The notes under the pieces are model-generated. The model was not told the origin of the DNA. It saw only the letters and a list, made by a program, of their open reading frames with translations, and ran no database searches. A DNA stretch of 64,000 bases from Sistotremastrum niveocremeum HHB9708 (Eukaryota; Basidiomycota; Agaricomycetes; Sistotremastrales; Sistotremastraceae). This document shows, piece after piece, positions 26,001 to 36,732 of this stretch. The stretch's first letter is position 1; every line of letters starts with the position of its first letter. The stretch is from assembly GCA_001630475.1 (NCBI GenBank), contig KV419423.1:248001-312000 (forward strand). The letters run 5' to 3'. The position numbers and the translations under genes are program-made.

Positions 26001-26555
26001 ATGTCCTGGCAAGGTGTGCTCCGATCAACGAAATCTGGTCGAGAGCGCCACTGATCAGCTCTACTCTCACTTGAGCAGCCTATGTCGATACGAATCTTTT
26101 GGGAAGCGGAAAGGTTAACAGGGCTGCTATTCTGGGTCAAAAGGGAGGCGTCTGGGCTGCTTCTTCGAGCTACACGGTATTCAATCCGCCTCTGTATTAC
26201 GACGCAATATCGACTTAAATGTCTAGCTCTCTGCGCAAGAGCAAGCTGCGGCCGTGAAACTGTTCACGGATCCTGCGCAAGCACAAGCCAATGGCGTCCG
26301 ATTGGGTGGTCAGAAGTTCTTCGTGATCAATGCAAACGAGCGGAGCGTGTATGGCAAGAAGGGTGTACGTGCTCTTCAATCGTCGTCTCTATTCTTGGAT
26401 TAACGTTGTCGACGCGCGCGTAGGGAAGCGGCTGTGTCCTCGTCAAGACAAAACAAGCAGTTCTTGTTGCTGAATACGACCCTCCTACTCAGCAAACCGA
26501 ATGCACGACAATAGTCGAGGGGCTGGCAGATTATCTCATCGGTGTTAGCTATTGA
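26001..26555 (+). CDS. profilin
   Basis: Small actin-monomer and polyproline-binding protein of the cytoplasm that feeds actin to formins. Exons 26001-26013, 26079-26176, 26227-26364 and 26424-26555 sum to 381 nt, giving exactly 126 aa, the canonical profilin length. The 13-nt first exon encodes MSWQ plus one base. The N-terminal helix reads MSWQAYVDTNLLGSGKV, with the conserved Trp3 and Tyr6 of the polyproline site. GGQKFFVINANERSVYGKKG leads into the central strands, and TTIVEGLADYLIGVSY is the C-terminal helix. No anomaly apart from the very short first exon, which is common in fungal profilin genes. Confidence 0.95.
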
Positions 26556-26717
26556 TTTTATCCTACCTCTCTTCATCATTACGACTATATCTAACGACGG
26601 AAGAGGAGCATCGTTGTCTCTTGGTTGTATCATCTAGGTTCGTGTAGATCCACACAAATTCAATCACATTGTACCAATCCTTTGCGAACTCGGATCATGA
26701 GGTTGTGATGCAGGATG

Positions 26718-27661
26718 TCATGAGATGAGGTCGATCTGTTGAGACTTCGACAACCCCATCCTGCCTCGCCAGAATCGCGATAGCGTTTGATCTGGTGGCT
26801 CAGATGAACGTTTCGATGGCGAGGCCGCGAGAGCGACATCCAAGGCGTTCGGGACGTTCTCGGCCCTCAGATTTCCATACCTAAATATCCTCAACACGTC
26901 GCCCAAATCGGCTCAGCAATTACGAAATAGACTCACCAGTCTCCATGAGGAAATACGAGTACATTTGCAGCATATCTGAGGTGGACATGAATTTTGTTAC
27001 GTCCTCGATAGAATGGTGTAAAGGCGAATACTGACTTATGTCCTCCAACATGCGCCGTTTCATTAACTGAAACTTTCAAACTCAAATCCCTGCTTCTCAA
27101 ATGATCCCGAATAGCGCGTAAGACGCGTCCTCCTTCATCGCCGCATCGACAGTCCCGGGATCCATGTGTGCATACATAAAGTTGCACATCAGAATCTGAC
27201 TTCATAATCGTCGGCACGACAGGTTTCGCATGGACGCCGAACAGAGGAGAGATAGTTGCCAGCTTCTCTTCGACATTATCTCCTTGAATGTCGCGGATCT
27301 CCAGACCGACGTTCCCTGCCGAAGGCGTATACAACGTCGCTTTGCATCCTTCTAATAAATCCGCGTCCCCGCATGATCTTAGCGCGACTTTGTTAATATT
27401 GTAAGCTTCATCGTCTATGCTATGACACAGATTGACGAGGCACCCCCAATCGAGTGCCCGACTGCGAATTGTGTTGAAGAGCCTTGACTGTGGTTTGCTC
27501 GGCAATTCCGAGATGGGATTTCGGAGGTGTAAAAAGAGGTAAGAGGTATGAAGTGGTACCGTTCCAGCAAGTGTTTCTACTGCATCGGTTGCTGCAGTTT
27601 GGGCCGCTGATGTGCTGGCTAGTCGTCGAGCTACGAGGTTACGAGCAAGTTGCGGCGGCAT
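26718..27661 (-). CDS. sucrase/ferredoxin-like [2Fe-2S] protein (Aim32/Apd1 family), probably mitochondrial
   Basis: Exons 27661-26937 and 26880-26718 sum to 888 nt, giving 295 aa. The N-terminus (MPPQLARNLVARRLASTSAA) is basic, hydroxylated and lacks acids, a good mitochondrial presequence. YVCTHGSRDCRCGDEGG supplies the Cys ligands. HVGGHK gives the HX3H pair known to bind the cluster in the Apd1/Aim32 family, and NVLVFPHGDWYG is the conserved tail of the thioredoxin-like ferredoxin fold. The C-terminus is a variable tail. Known relatives act in mitochondrial redox quality control (Aim32) or resistance to redox-cycling compounds (Apd1). Presequence plus length favour the Aim32 side. Confidence 0.82.
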
Positions 27662-28250
27662 GGAGGTGACGTCGGCGACGGCACAACGAGGCTTCTTCGT
27701 CGGATAGTCGGAGCTTGAACTTCTTCAACCGAAGCCGAAGAAAGCCGACTCGGCCGAAGCGCGGCCCGTGCCAGGATGGCATGAACATTGAACACTGCAT
27801 GAGCTGTTCTGAACTCGCACGTCGCAAAATGGAAGCCATGAAGCCAATTTCAGCCACTCCCATTTTTCCTCACTTGCCTCGTTCTGGTTTATCGATGGCT
27901 CTTCATCTATTAGCCTGGATTTCACTTGATCTATTTTATTCAGCTTAAGCGCTTGAACTTGGACTAGGGCCACGCCTTTTCGTTCCCATAACCACCAGTG
28001 CACCAGCATTGGCATCTGCGCCCTCCATCAGTGCAGCCTCGGTGTGGAGAGGAATACGAGTTTTTCAGGCGGACTGCTAAACATCTCTGTCTCTGGTCAA
28101 CACGCTAAGAGCATCAAGCCTTTGATATTCACCAACACGGAAGCACCGCACGACGACAGTATAGCGAGAAGCTTAAGGTGAAGGTTAGATCAGTGAGTCA
28201 ACCAAATATGGTTCGATATATCTCACTCTCTATTCTTCCTGTAATCAGGG
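27662..28250. promoter_or_regulatory. divergent promoter region
   Basis: The 589-bp gap between the ferredoxin-like gene and the MYND gene must hold both promoters. The sequence gttcgatatatctcac near 28215 is a possible TATA-type element before the right-hand start. No repeats seen. Confidence 0.35.
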
Positions 28251-29393
28251 ATGACGCGATGCTGTGAGTCTTGTGGGACCTTCACGAACAAAACATGTTC
28301 TGGCTGCTCCCGAGCTGCATATTGCAGTGCGGACTGCCAACAACGTCATTGGGTCTTCCATATCTTAACCTGCGACAAACCCGGACGCGAGATCACAAGT
28401 GCTGATCGTCTAGGTGCCTACGTCCTTGGAGGCCAACTGGACATATCGGCCATGATGGACTATGGATTTCGTCACGTTCCAAAAGAGGAAGATCATGACT
28501 TCTTAGTCGTCATCTATGCTCAACTCTTTCGAGAACTCAAAGTAAAGCCATACACTCTTCACAAGTGGAACAAGGCGGGGAAGCTCTACTCAGAGCTGCT
28601 CGCCAAATTCACAGAAGCCGGCCCTGCTTACACATTGCCGGTGGAATGGCTTCGTCGTCATTCAGAGGCCTTTGAGCCGATAGACCCCGAGACTTTGAGG
28701 CGCCGTCTAATCGAGTTCACCCTGCAGTCGCAAACTGTGGCGTGGACCCACATAGGAGGATCAGAGACTGACTCCAAAGAGGATATTGCTCGGATCCGCA
28801 AAGATTGGTCCGAAGATCGCAATTTCTGTTATAGCTTTTACTGCGATGTACTGGATGTCGGAGCCCCGGGATGGACCGATGCAGAAACTTGGGTTCGTTC
28901 TGGATATTGTGTCGGTGGTCGACTATGCCTACCGATTAACCTTCTCTACGGCGAGCTCTTACAACAGTGCACCTTCGACGAATTCTGTGACGCATACTCC
29001 TCATCTTCCCTGATCCGTCTCATGGATCAAAAGGGACTGAGGGACATGCGCGATCTCGTACCAGTGGAGTTCGAAACGGTTCTCTCCGAATCTCCTCGTC
29101 GCATCTCGAGTGTATGGTATCTCAAGACCTACGTGATGTCGCGAGATGCGAGGGTCAAGGCTCATCTCCTAGCCCCCTACGGTTTTCGTGTAAAGGGAGA
29201 TATGGCTGACAGGGAACGACTTCGATGTTTCTATGACAGGCTTTTTGCAGACCTCGTGATCCCAGTCTTGGATTTATTGGACGCTGTGAATAAGGGACAG
29301 CTCTTCGAGTGTCTCATAAAGATACCGAACTTCACCACCAAAGACGAAAGAAGATTTTTGCGCCGCATTTTGAAAACTGAGGGTCAGTCCTGA
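28251..29393 (+). CDS. MYND-type zinc finger protein, intronless
   Basis: Single-exon gene of 380 aa, unusual in this intron-rich window. The N-terminal MYND finger spans residues 4-41: CCESCG, CSGCSRAAYCSADCQ, HWVFHILTC. That is the C-C-C-C-C-C-H-C zinc ligand set. The remaining 340 residues are helical with no recognised catalytic domain. MYND fingers bind proline-rich partners, and basidiomycete genomes carry many lineage-expanded, intron-poor MYND genes. Specific function unknown. A divergent promoter is shared with the gene ending at 27661. Confidence 0.88.
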   Translation: MTRCCESCGTFTNKTCSGCSRAAYCSADCQQRHWVFHILTCDKPGREITSADRLGAYVLGGQLDISAMMDYGFRHVPKEEDHDFLVVIYAQLFRELKVKPYTLHKWNKAGKLYSELLAKFTEAGPAYTLPVEWLRRHSEAFEPIDPETLRRRLIEFTLQSQTVAWTHIGGSETDSKEDIARIRKDWSEDRNFCYSFYCDVLDVGAPGWTDAETWVRSGYCVGGRLCLPINLLYGELLQQCTFDEFCDAYSSSSLIRLMDQKGLRDMRDLVPVEFETVLSESPRRISSVWYLKTYVMSRDARVKAHLLAPYGFRVKGDMADRERLRCFYDRLFADLVIPVLDLLDAVNKGQLFECLIKIPNFTTKDERRFLRRILKTEGQS

Positions 29394-29696
29394 TACCGTC
29401 TCTCGTTCTCGATTGGAACTAAATGCTACACTACAGGAACTCGCGCCTCTTAACTTGAATCGAACTCGTTTCCTAAAATTAATGCCTTGGAGTTCCGTTG
29501 CTTGCGTGAGAGGTTTGAAAAGCTTTGACTGATATCATAGTAATATTAATGACGCCGGCTTGGCTTAATTTTGGCATCGAGTGCAGGCTGGTATAGCGAA
29601 ATAGTCAACGACAATATCTTAGCCAATATATCAGTAGAACGACGCGTAAAACTGCGTATAGTGTTACTTCTTCCTCATGTTTTAATTCTGCTTTAG
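29394..29696. other. convergent intergenic region
   Basis: 303 bp between two stop codons, AT-rich. I see nothing beyond the 3' ends of both transcripts. Confidence 0.5.
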
Positions 29697-31415
29697 TTAA
29701 GACACAACCGAGAATTTATGGACGGCCTCCCATTTATAATCCCTTCCAGGGTAATCTACATGTGATAGCAAAAGTCAGATATGTACGCTGGTAAGAGAGA
29801 AAGAAGCTTACGAATTTGGTCCACGCCGAATTCAGGGACGTTAATAGCAGCAATATAATCCTGCTGCTCAAGACACACAGCGCTCAAAGGACCGTATTTC
29901 TTCGATTCACCGCCATGTGTAGCTTTACGGGTAGTATTGACGCCCATTCCTGAATAGACTTGAACGGCGACTTGATCGCTGCTGATATCCATTCTGTGAC
30001 ATTTTCTCAGCGAGGATTCAGGAGGAGGAGGATGGGGTGATATACCGGATACCGGTGCTTTCGCTCCATAGTGAGACTTGAGTCTTCTTGGGGTCTTTTT
30101 CGTCGTAGAGGTAACAGTTGTCGTAGCCGGTTAATCCTGTATACGGTTAGATATGTGTGGATGGTGGTGTAGGATTGGGATATACCTGAACCTGAAAAGC
30201 CGGTAGTTCCTTCCCATCGAGCGCCGATCTTTTGAGGAGTACGGAAGTCATATGCGGATCCAGCGACATCAATCGTCTTCCCAGCTACATCGTCGGTTAA
30301 GAATGACATACGTGAGGATCGAAGGGAATACTAACTCGGGATAAGAACGTCGTCCACCTCGAGGACCTTAGATCCATGAACTTGAAGGTAATGATCAAGG
30401 ATAGTATCAGTCGTCTCGAACGCGTCCAAGTTCCTGTATGCAACAGATAAACAAGGAAAAGATTCCTTCTATATGCAGTTACATACCAATACGTGTGTTG
30501 CGTCAATAAGATAGGAGTAGGCTCCGAGGCTGTTGCACCAATTGACAATTCGTATATGCCGTCGTCTTTGACGGTGTGAGTGACGGTGGCTTTTACGGTT
30601 CCTGGGAATCCTTCGGCGGCTTCGTCGACGTGGGTGTAGGTTACGCTGGTTGGGGCCGTTTCGATGGGAGTCCAGGTGTATCGGTCCCAGCCTTTCAGTC
30701 CTCCGTGGAGAGCATTGGCACCTGCAATAGATGTTGGGTGATTATACAGATTCGAGTGAGAAGGACGTACCATCGTGATCGGTGGTAGCGATTGAATAGA
30801 CGCCGGGTTGTCCCTGCTCGGGGTTCTTGGATATCGGGATGGTGAATAGGCCTGAGAATGAGCATTAAGAGCATATTCAAAATAAAATTTCACCAATGTG
30901 ACTGACCCTTTTGTATGCGGTTTGCGTATCTTGATTGACATTGTCAAGCCTTGTAGGAGGAAAATGATATTCATGCTCACCGTCCAATGATCTAGGATCG
31001 CTTAATTATCTGATAAGATGCAATGCAGGGTGTACTCACTGAGTTCAGGTAACCGTGAACAGGATCCGAGAGAAGACGAGACTGGAGAATATGATGAGAA
31101 GGAAGTTGATGATGAACAAATGAAGATGCATACAGGATCGTCGTATCCCAGAACGACATCGACCGCTTTTCCATTTTTATCTTTGACCCACAACTCGCTC
31201 AGCGTCGCACCCAGGTTCACGATCTTGGCTTTGATGGACCCGTCAGGCTGTGACGATGATCACATCAATCTCTATCATTCTCAACCAGTATTCATCGATT
31301 GATCACGAACGGATGAGATGACAGTTTCGCTGAAAGGCTATACGAGGTTCAGATTAAGAATCCTCAGGTCCAACGACCAGATGTGTTCACTCACGTTGAC
31401 TGAAGGCGTCGACAT
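29697..31415 (-). CDS. aldose 1-epimerase (galactose mutarotase)
   Basis: Interconverts alpha and beta anomers of aldoses in the cytosol. Thirteen exons: 31415-31395, 31337-31311, 31247-31134, 31081-31040, 30991-30981, 30929-30907, 30851-30771, 30721-30487, 30433-30336, 30284-30186, 30136-30046, 29993-29812 and 29755-29697. They sum to 1,083 nt, giving 360 aa, the normal family size. Motifs: KIVNLGATLSELWVKDKNGK, then IIGRYANRIQKG, then GANALHGGLKGWDRYTW. QHTYWNLDA follows with the active-site His of this family. QVYSGMG and GVCLEQQ-type sequence (LSAVCLEQQDYIAAI) hold the catalytic Glu. Two exons are only 11 and 23 nt, yet together they encode the conserved GRYANRIQ block. Confidence 0.92.
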
Positions 31416-32067
31416 TGTTCGTCGTTGATTTTGCAAAGACACGAAGGAGAAGGAGAGAGCTAAGAGAAGAAATACGGGCAGTCAGCCCTCGAAAGTGGAT
31501 GAGCCTTTAAATAATCTGGGCACATGGCCTGCTATGATCGACCGATGTTCCGCCCCAGGGGTGAAAAACACGAACCAGTTCGTTGGAAAGACGATTTTGG
31601 AATCTGGGTTGGACGACAGAGTAAAAGGGGCTTTAAGAGGCCTAGTCGATACCCTGACATGTTGGTAGGACTTTGGATTGGCTTGAAATGAGCTGGATGT
31701 CGTGGACGAGCATGATCGACGGTGGACGGAAGAGCGGACCGGTACTCTCCGTGACTTTCTTTTCGCGTGCCACGACGGCGACGACGGATTCGATCAGGGC
31801 ACTCTCACCCAGAACCGTGACACTCCAGGACACTCCTTGCCAGCAAATAGTGGGTGTTGCATACACTACCATCTATGACTCTATGGCGTTGACAGAAGCC
31901 TGTTACATCTTAGCATGGTACATCGTAGACTTGGCAGGGCATCAGGCTCTTGGACCATCTTGCACTTTTCCCATCCCTCAACCTCAATTCATCCCAATAA
32001 TGGCAGCCAACTCAAGGTCTAGCATACGCTTCAGCAGGCCGTAGATATCTCAAACGAACGACTCACT
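31416..32067. other. intergenic region with probable epimerase promoter
   Basis: Contains the upstream region of the epimerase, where tttaaataat at 31507-31516 could be a TATA element for the minus strand, and the 3' end of the gene at 32068. A 123-codon plus-strand open frame (31673-32044) has no recognisable domain. Confidence 0.4.
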
Positions 32068-32652
32068 TTACTTGCCCGGTGGCATGTCCAGTTTTCTGGC
32101 GATAGTGTGCAACACCGTTCTCTGAAAACAGAGGGTACCACGCTCACTATCCGTTGGCGCTCCTGCCGACACCTTCGTACTCGCATCGTCGGATCCGGAC
32201 AAGAAAAACAGATCTCCATTGTCGTGGTCGGCAGACAGGCCTTCCATCATCCACGACACCTCCCTTGTGTTCCACACCACGACGTGATCGACACCGCGAT
32301 CCGTATTCTCGTTCGTCTTCTGCCTTTTAATAACAAGGATCTGCGTATCTGGCGACACGATTGACACGTCACCCTGGATATGGGACAAGTCTTTGACATC
32401 GAGCAATGGGATCAAGCCAGCCATGATCTTCTGATTCTTCGAGCTCACGATCCACTCCTCATGTGCATCAACACTGTCCCATCCTCCAACGAGGTAGATG
32501 ATACTGGGTTGCTCAACATCGGTGAAGAAATACACTGGATAATTGGACCATTGGGCCTGGGCGGCGCCTCCGGATTTGAGCTGGGCGAGCAGTTGGGCGC
32601 CTGGTTCGGAGCCTCCCTTGATTTCGAGGGTAGCAAGTTCGATAACAGGCAT
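32068..32652 (-). CDS. dimeric alpha-beta barrel protein, ABM-like
   Basis: Single-exon gene of 194 aa. The N-terminal 95 residues (MPVIELATLEIKGG, then YPVYFFTDVEQPSIIYLVGG and WDSVDAHEEWIVSSKNQKIM) follow the pattern of an antibiotic-biosynthesis-monooxygenase / EthD-like dimeric ferredoxin-like barrel: Trp-x-Ser-x-x-Ala-His-x-x-Trp after strand 3. The second half (QILVIKRQKTNEN through HVVVWNTREVSWMM) may be a second, degenerate repeat. Such proteins act as small oxygenases or ligand-binding proteins. No cofactor residues can be named. Function uncertain. Confidence 0.62.
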   Translation of the reverse strand: MPVIELATLEIKGGSEPGAQLLAQLKSGGAAQAQWSNYPVYFFTDVEQPSIIYLVGGWDSVDAHEEWIVSSKNQKIMAGLIPLLDVKDLSHIQGDVSIVSPDTQILVIKRQKTNENTDRGVDHVVVWNTREVSWMMEGLSADHDNGDLFFLSGSDDASTKVSAGAPTDSERGTLCFQRTVLHTIARKLDMPPGK

Positions 32653-32870
32653 GAACTGGGATGTCGTGGGGTCGAGATAGTGGATGGTGTGCTAGCAGAT
32701 GTTGCCTCGTTGCGACGGTGCTTACGCATGTTCGGCGTCACTTTGCTCTACTATAGATCCGAACTGATTTTACGTTCTCTACATCATCGACATCCCGAAG
32801 TCACCTCCCATATAATCAGAATATTGCGTACGAAGTCGATGATGCACGTTTCAGTGGGGCCACAGTGATG

Positions 32871-32895
32871 TTATGTTATGTTATGTTATGTTATG
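32871..32895. repeat. (TTATG)n tail of the LINE
   Basis: Five tandem ttatg units; on the element's strand these are CATAA/TAACA units, serving as the 3' tail in place of poly(A). Confidence 0.85.
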
Positions 32896-34602
32896 TACAC
32901 CGCTAGCAGCCCTACGCGAGAGCAGCGGGTCGTGCCGTCTAGATACAGCACTAGTCTAATCAAGGTGACAGAGTCCAAAGGGGAGAGCCCGAATAGGTAT
33001 AATAAACACCCCAATCTCCTCATACACACAAGAAAAGCCTGTAAGGAAAAATGTGAGAAATAATTAGTAGATACAACTCGCATATTACAAGGGGAACTAA
33101 GAAGAGGGGCGCAAAAGCGAAAAAGTGCCAAAGCGTTTGAAAACATTATGTGTATACATTGCGAACAGAGAATGGATGGACGGCCAAGACAAGATATCGA
33201 GAAGCAGCTGGTCCGGTGTAACGGTTCGAGAGGGACGGAGTGAAGGGACGTCCTTGATGCATTTCCGAAGGAATATGGAACGTAGCTTGAGCAGAGTAGC
33301 GTCTCCTCTGCAGACGAGAAGAACGTGGGACTCATCTTCGACATACAGACCGCAGAGCCGACAAATCCTTTGAGAGCGTGGGAATGCAGGGCGACTGCGG
33401 GAAGGGTAGCGCAGGAGTTCAATAGAAAGAGAGTGGGCAGAGAAGATGAGGCGGACAAGATCGTGTCGAGACTTGGCGTGTGTAATGCGCATGTATGGTT
33501 GAAGAGAGGGAGTGAATATTTGGCGGGGTGGAGACAGTATGCCACGGGCATCTCGGAACCGAAGGGCCCTCAGGAGCCCGAGCTTGGTGCAGCTATTAAT
33601 GGCGTCTGTGAGGGAGTGGGCAACGGTGGAGGCAATGTGGATGTGAATCACTCCTTTATCCAGGGGTGCGCCAGACAGGATGTGGCGGAATAGAAGAGGG
33701 CACAAGTCATATGTTACATTGAGCAAATCGCCAAGCCAGCATGGCTGAAGATGACTCAGAAGGTCAGCGGAGTCTCTATAAGCAACTGCAGCGAGGCGAG
33801 AGGTGGGTAACTCTTTGAGAAAGCAAAGGTATCTTAAGAGTAGGTCGAGCCGTCGGAAGTGAATGGGCCAAATCCCGGTTTCGGAGAATAAAGGTGCAAC
33901 AACGGATTTCGACGGGAGGGCAAGACGCGCTCTGAGGAAGTGCCGTTGAACTCGGTGGAGATCTGAGAGGGAGGAGGGAGTGACGTCCGGCATGATTTCG
34001 CAGCCGTATGTGAGCAGGGGGTCAACGCGTGCCTTGTACAGCAACAAAAAGTCGGGTACTCTGATGTCGCCCATAACATTTCGTATGGCACCAATCAGAG
34101 CAGAGGTCAAGGCTGCCTTTGAGGCTTGGGAGTGGTAGTGGGGGGCAAAAATGTCTTTATGAACGGAGGATATTAAGGCGCCTAAGTATTTGCCCCAATC
34201 TTTCCAGACGAGAGGGACATTGTTGACTGAGATGATCGGAAGCGGGATGGGGAGCTTGCCAAAGGCCATCACCAACGTTTTGGATGCGTTTATTTCCAAG
34301 AAGTTGAGGGCGCACCACAAGACGATGTAAGTAATACGACGTTGAAGGCCAGCTGCGGCAAGCGACAGACTTGCGAGGTCATCGGCATGACCCAACAAGG
34401 GAACCGGTACCTTATCTTCGGAGAGGCAAATGTCGTCGCAGTCCGGTGGAAGACGGAGATCTGATAGGAAGAGGATGAAGAGTAGGGGAGACAGTGGGTC
34501 CCCTTGCAAAATTCCTCGTGAGAACAGTAAGAAGGATGGGAAAGCCGGGGAGTGGGACGATCGGCACATTATCGCATTCAAACCCAAATATGGGACGAAC
34601 CT
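32872..34602 (-). mobile_element. 5'-truncated non-LTR retrotransposon (LINE)
   Basis: About 1.73 kb, minus orientation. The 3' end is a tail of TAACA units (read on the plus strand as ttatg repeats at 32871-32895). The same 7-mer gtgatgt occurs at 32865-32871 and 34603-34609 and fits a target-site duplication, though its last base overlaps the tail. The coding part begins inside the reverse transcriptase domain, so most of the element is missing from the 5' end, as is usual for target-primed insertion. The single uninterrupted frame suggests a recent insertion. It ends about 90 bp before the ATG27 start codon, in opposite orientation. Confidence 0.85.
33097..34602 (-). CDS. LINE reverse transcriptase, C-terminal part
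   Basis: Open frame of about 500 codons entering at the element's truncated 5' end. SRGILQGDPLSPLLFILFLS is the conserved finger/palm motif. LLGHADDLASLSLA carries the ADD catalytic core of reverse transcriptase. A thumb region and a long connection domain follow. Near the C-terminus CRLCGLYVEDESHVLLVC forms a CX2CX8HX4C zinc-knuckle-like motif, the standard tail module of many LINE ORF2 proteins. The endonuclease and first RT motifs are absent because of the 5' truncation. Confidence 0.9.
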   Translation of the reverse strand, partial: RFVPYLGLNAIMCRSSHSPAFPSFLLFSRGILQGDPLSPLLFILFLSDLRLPPDCDDICLSEDKVPVPLLGHADDLASLSLAAAGLQRRITYIVLWCALNFLEINASKTLVMAFGKLPIPLPIISVNNVPLVWKDWGKYLGALISSVHKDIFAPHYHSQASKAALTSALIGAIRNVMGDIRVPDFLLLYKARVDPLLTYGCEIMPDVTPSSLSDLHRVQRHFLRARLALPSKSVVAPLFSETGIWPIHFRRLDLLLRYLCFLKELPTSRLAAVAYRDSADLLSHLQPCWLGDLLNVTYDLCPLLFRHILSGAPLDKGVIHIHIASTVAHSLTDAINSCTKLGLLRALRFRDARGILSPPRQIFTPSLQPYMRITHAKSRHDLVRLIFSAHSLSIELLRYPSRSRPAFPRSQRICRLCGLYVEDESHVLLVCRGDATLLKLRSIFLRKCIKDVPSLRPSRTVTPDQLLLDILSWPSIHSLFAMYTHNVFKRFGTFSLLRPSS

Positions 34603-34693
34603 GTGATGTGATCACTTTCAGAATCGAACGGTCTTAATCAACCTTAACCTTAGCTCTCGTCGCCCTTTCCCCACCGTCTTCTCTTCCAAAGTA

Positions 34694-36039
34694 ATGCGCA
34701 ATTCACGACGCACCGCGAGCATCTCTGGCGTCGTAGTTGCCTTGCTAATCGCCTCTGGATCTGCTCAATCAGCTGACAAACCGCCACATCAATCCTGCAG
34801 TTTTTCATTAGCAGCGCCTGATGGGTCGACTAGGCACTACAATCTTTGCCCTCTGGTCGACTTGGAAGACGACAAGACTTTAATTCAGGAGTACCATGCA
34901 GAAGCTGAGGATGGTCATGGGGATATGTACACTACGGTGGAATGGCGATTTGATTTGAAGGGAAAGAGACCTTACAAGACAAATGTTTCTGGAGAGGTGT
35001 GCACCAATCACTTGCTCTGGTTGATTCATTGTCACATACTCATCTATATGCTCAGTGTCCTCCTCACACCGCCCTATGTTTTCACGATTCCACTTATTAT
35101 CTTGCGGATGATTATGCATCGCCCGTATTCCAGTCGGGTCGCGTGTTCCCTCTTCTCAGCGCTGCAGACAGACCTGTACGCCCATCTCCCGAGGACGAGC
35201 CCATCGTCGATTTCGGTCAAAGCACAAGGCTTGTATCTCCCGAGTCAGGCTCCCGTAAGCATTTTACCAGTAGTATGCCGGCGCCTATATCTCACCCCTA
35301 ATATTTCTATTCCCACAGCACATCTTCTAACCCGTCTGCAAGGAGGGTATCATATGGACTATCCCACCACTACAGAGATTGAATTCCTCTGTGATCCTAC
35401 TGCCGAAGAGTCGGCACTTTCTTTCCTTTATCCGGAGCCTTTGTTGGTGGATAGCGAAGATGGACCGCACTGGATCTCGAATTTCCAGTGGAGGTCGAAA
35501 TATGCATGTGCTACGCATATTGACCGACCGGAGTCGATTGACACGATTTCCTTCGCAATTATGGAGGCTGAGGCTGATGAAGGAGATAATGATCTCGTGG
35601 CTTCTCCTCCTCCACCTTTGCAACACAAGCGATTTGTCTGGGTATTCGGGCCTTTAGTCGCGTACGTGATTATCAATTCTTCAAAGTAAAAAGTTATCTT
35701 ACGAATATTTTTAGTATCACCGTCCTCGGACTGCTCTACGCCGCACGCAAGCCCTCCTTCCGCACCCCCTCATACACCCTCCCGTCCTTCACCAATCCAA
35801 ACCGCCTCCGTTTCCGCCCCGCACCAAACTCACTTCTGCGCTGGACGCTAGAAGCCGATCCTTCATCCTCTCAACGGAAAACGCAAGCGCGACCTTTCTG
35901 GGGTGAAATCGAACTGGACGGCGAAGGTGCTTATGAGGAAGTCGGATTGATACCCAGTCCGACGCCTTATAGTTCGAGATTCCATGGTCATTCAGCTGGC
36001 TATGGAGCTACTGCTAACGCTGCTCCCCCACGCACTTGA
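34694..36039 (+). CDS. ATG27: autophagy-related type I membrane protein Atg27
   Basis: Exons 34694-34996, 35056-35254, 35319-35661 and 35715-36039 sum to 1,170 nt, giving 389 aa. A signal peptide (GVVVALLIASGSAQS) is followed by a mannose-6-phosphate-receptor-like luminal domain. Its Cys pattern is HQSCSFSL, HYNLCPL, GECPPHTALCF, EIEFLCDPTAEES and QWRSKYACAT. The last two are the conserved Atg27 end of the domain. A TM segment (FVWVFGPLVAITVLGLLYAA) is followed by a cytosolic tail with Tyr-based sorting motifs. Atg27 cycles among the Golgi, endosomes and vacuole and supports Atg9 transport in yeast. The 5' promoter has been invaded by the LINE, whose end lies about 90 bp upstream of the ATG. 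Confidence 0.82.
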
Positions 36040-36732
36040 GCGCGCTGTGAGCTCCTGGACGATCAATTGAATGTCTTTGATGAAGGACTTCTTTCGTGTT
36101 CCTTGTTCTTGTTGTATTGATGTTGATGTATTGAGAAAAGCAAAGTATATGTACTGGATTGGATAGTTGTTGTAACTGTATTTAAAATGTTGTAGCTGTT
36201 GTAGAACAATATTCGTGACTTCGTTTTCGCTGATGAATTTGATGACGAGTTTCCATGTGGCTCTCGGGGGTGTTTCACTGGCAATCCCCGCTTCTTTGCT
36301 TCGAACTGCGACGAAGAGCAGTATTGGGCGAGTGTATCATATGTGTACGCTATGTATTAAATGCATATGTTTGTCGCCTCACCTCAGTTCGAATCTCTTT
36401 CATAACGAGAAATCAAAATTTGACATTTTGCCTGACTCGGGCGTTGTCTTGCGAAAAGTTGGTGCCCTTCCTCAAGCGATGATTGTCGGGGAGGAAGAGA
36501 CTGAGTGTAGCTGAGCTCATGAGTTCAAGACATTACCTTCGTAGTGACATCAAGAAATATTTGTATTCGTGGGAACGTTTTATTCGTATTCGTGAGAACT
36601 TGTTGCTATCCCGTCCCGGGCCTATAACTTACTGCGATCAGATTGAAGCTTCCATGCCCCTTACACGTTCATTCGCTCGCATGGAAATCTAACGGAATAC
36701 AGCTCGAGGCAATATAGCGTCTTGCTTACTCC
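36040..36732. other. intergenic region
   Basis: AT-rich 3' region of ATG27 (36110-36210), then the TRK promoter. Several short open frames are present, none recognisable. Confidence 0.45.

Noticed and set aside
31673-32044. 123-codon plus-strand open frame upstream of the epimerase.
   Set aside because: No recognisable motif; it lies in promoter and 3' sequence of flanking genes.
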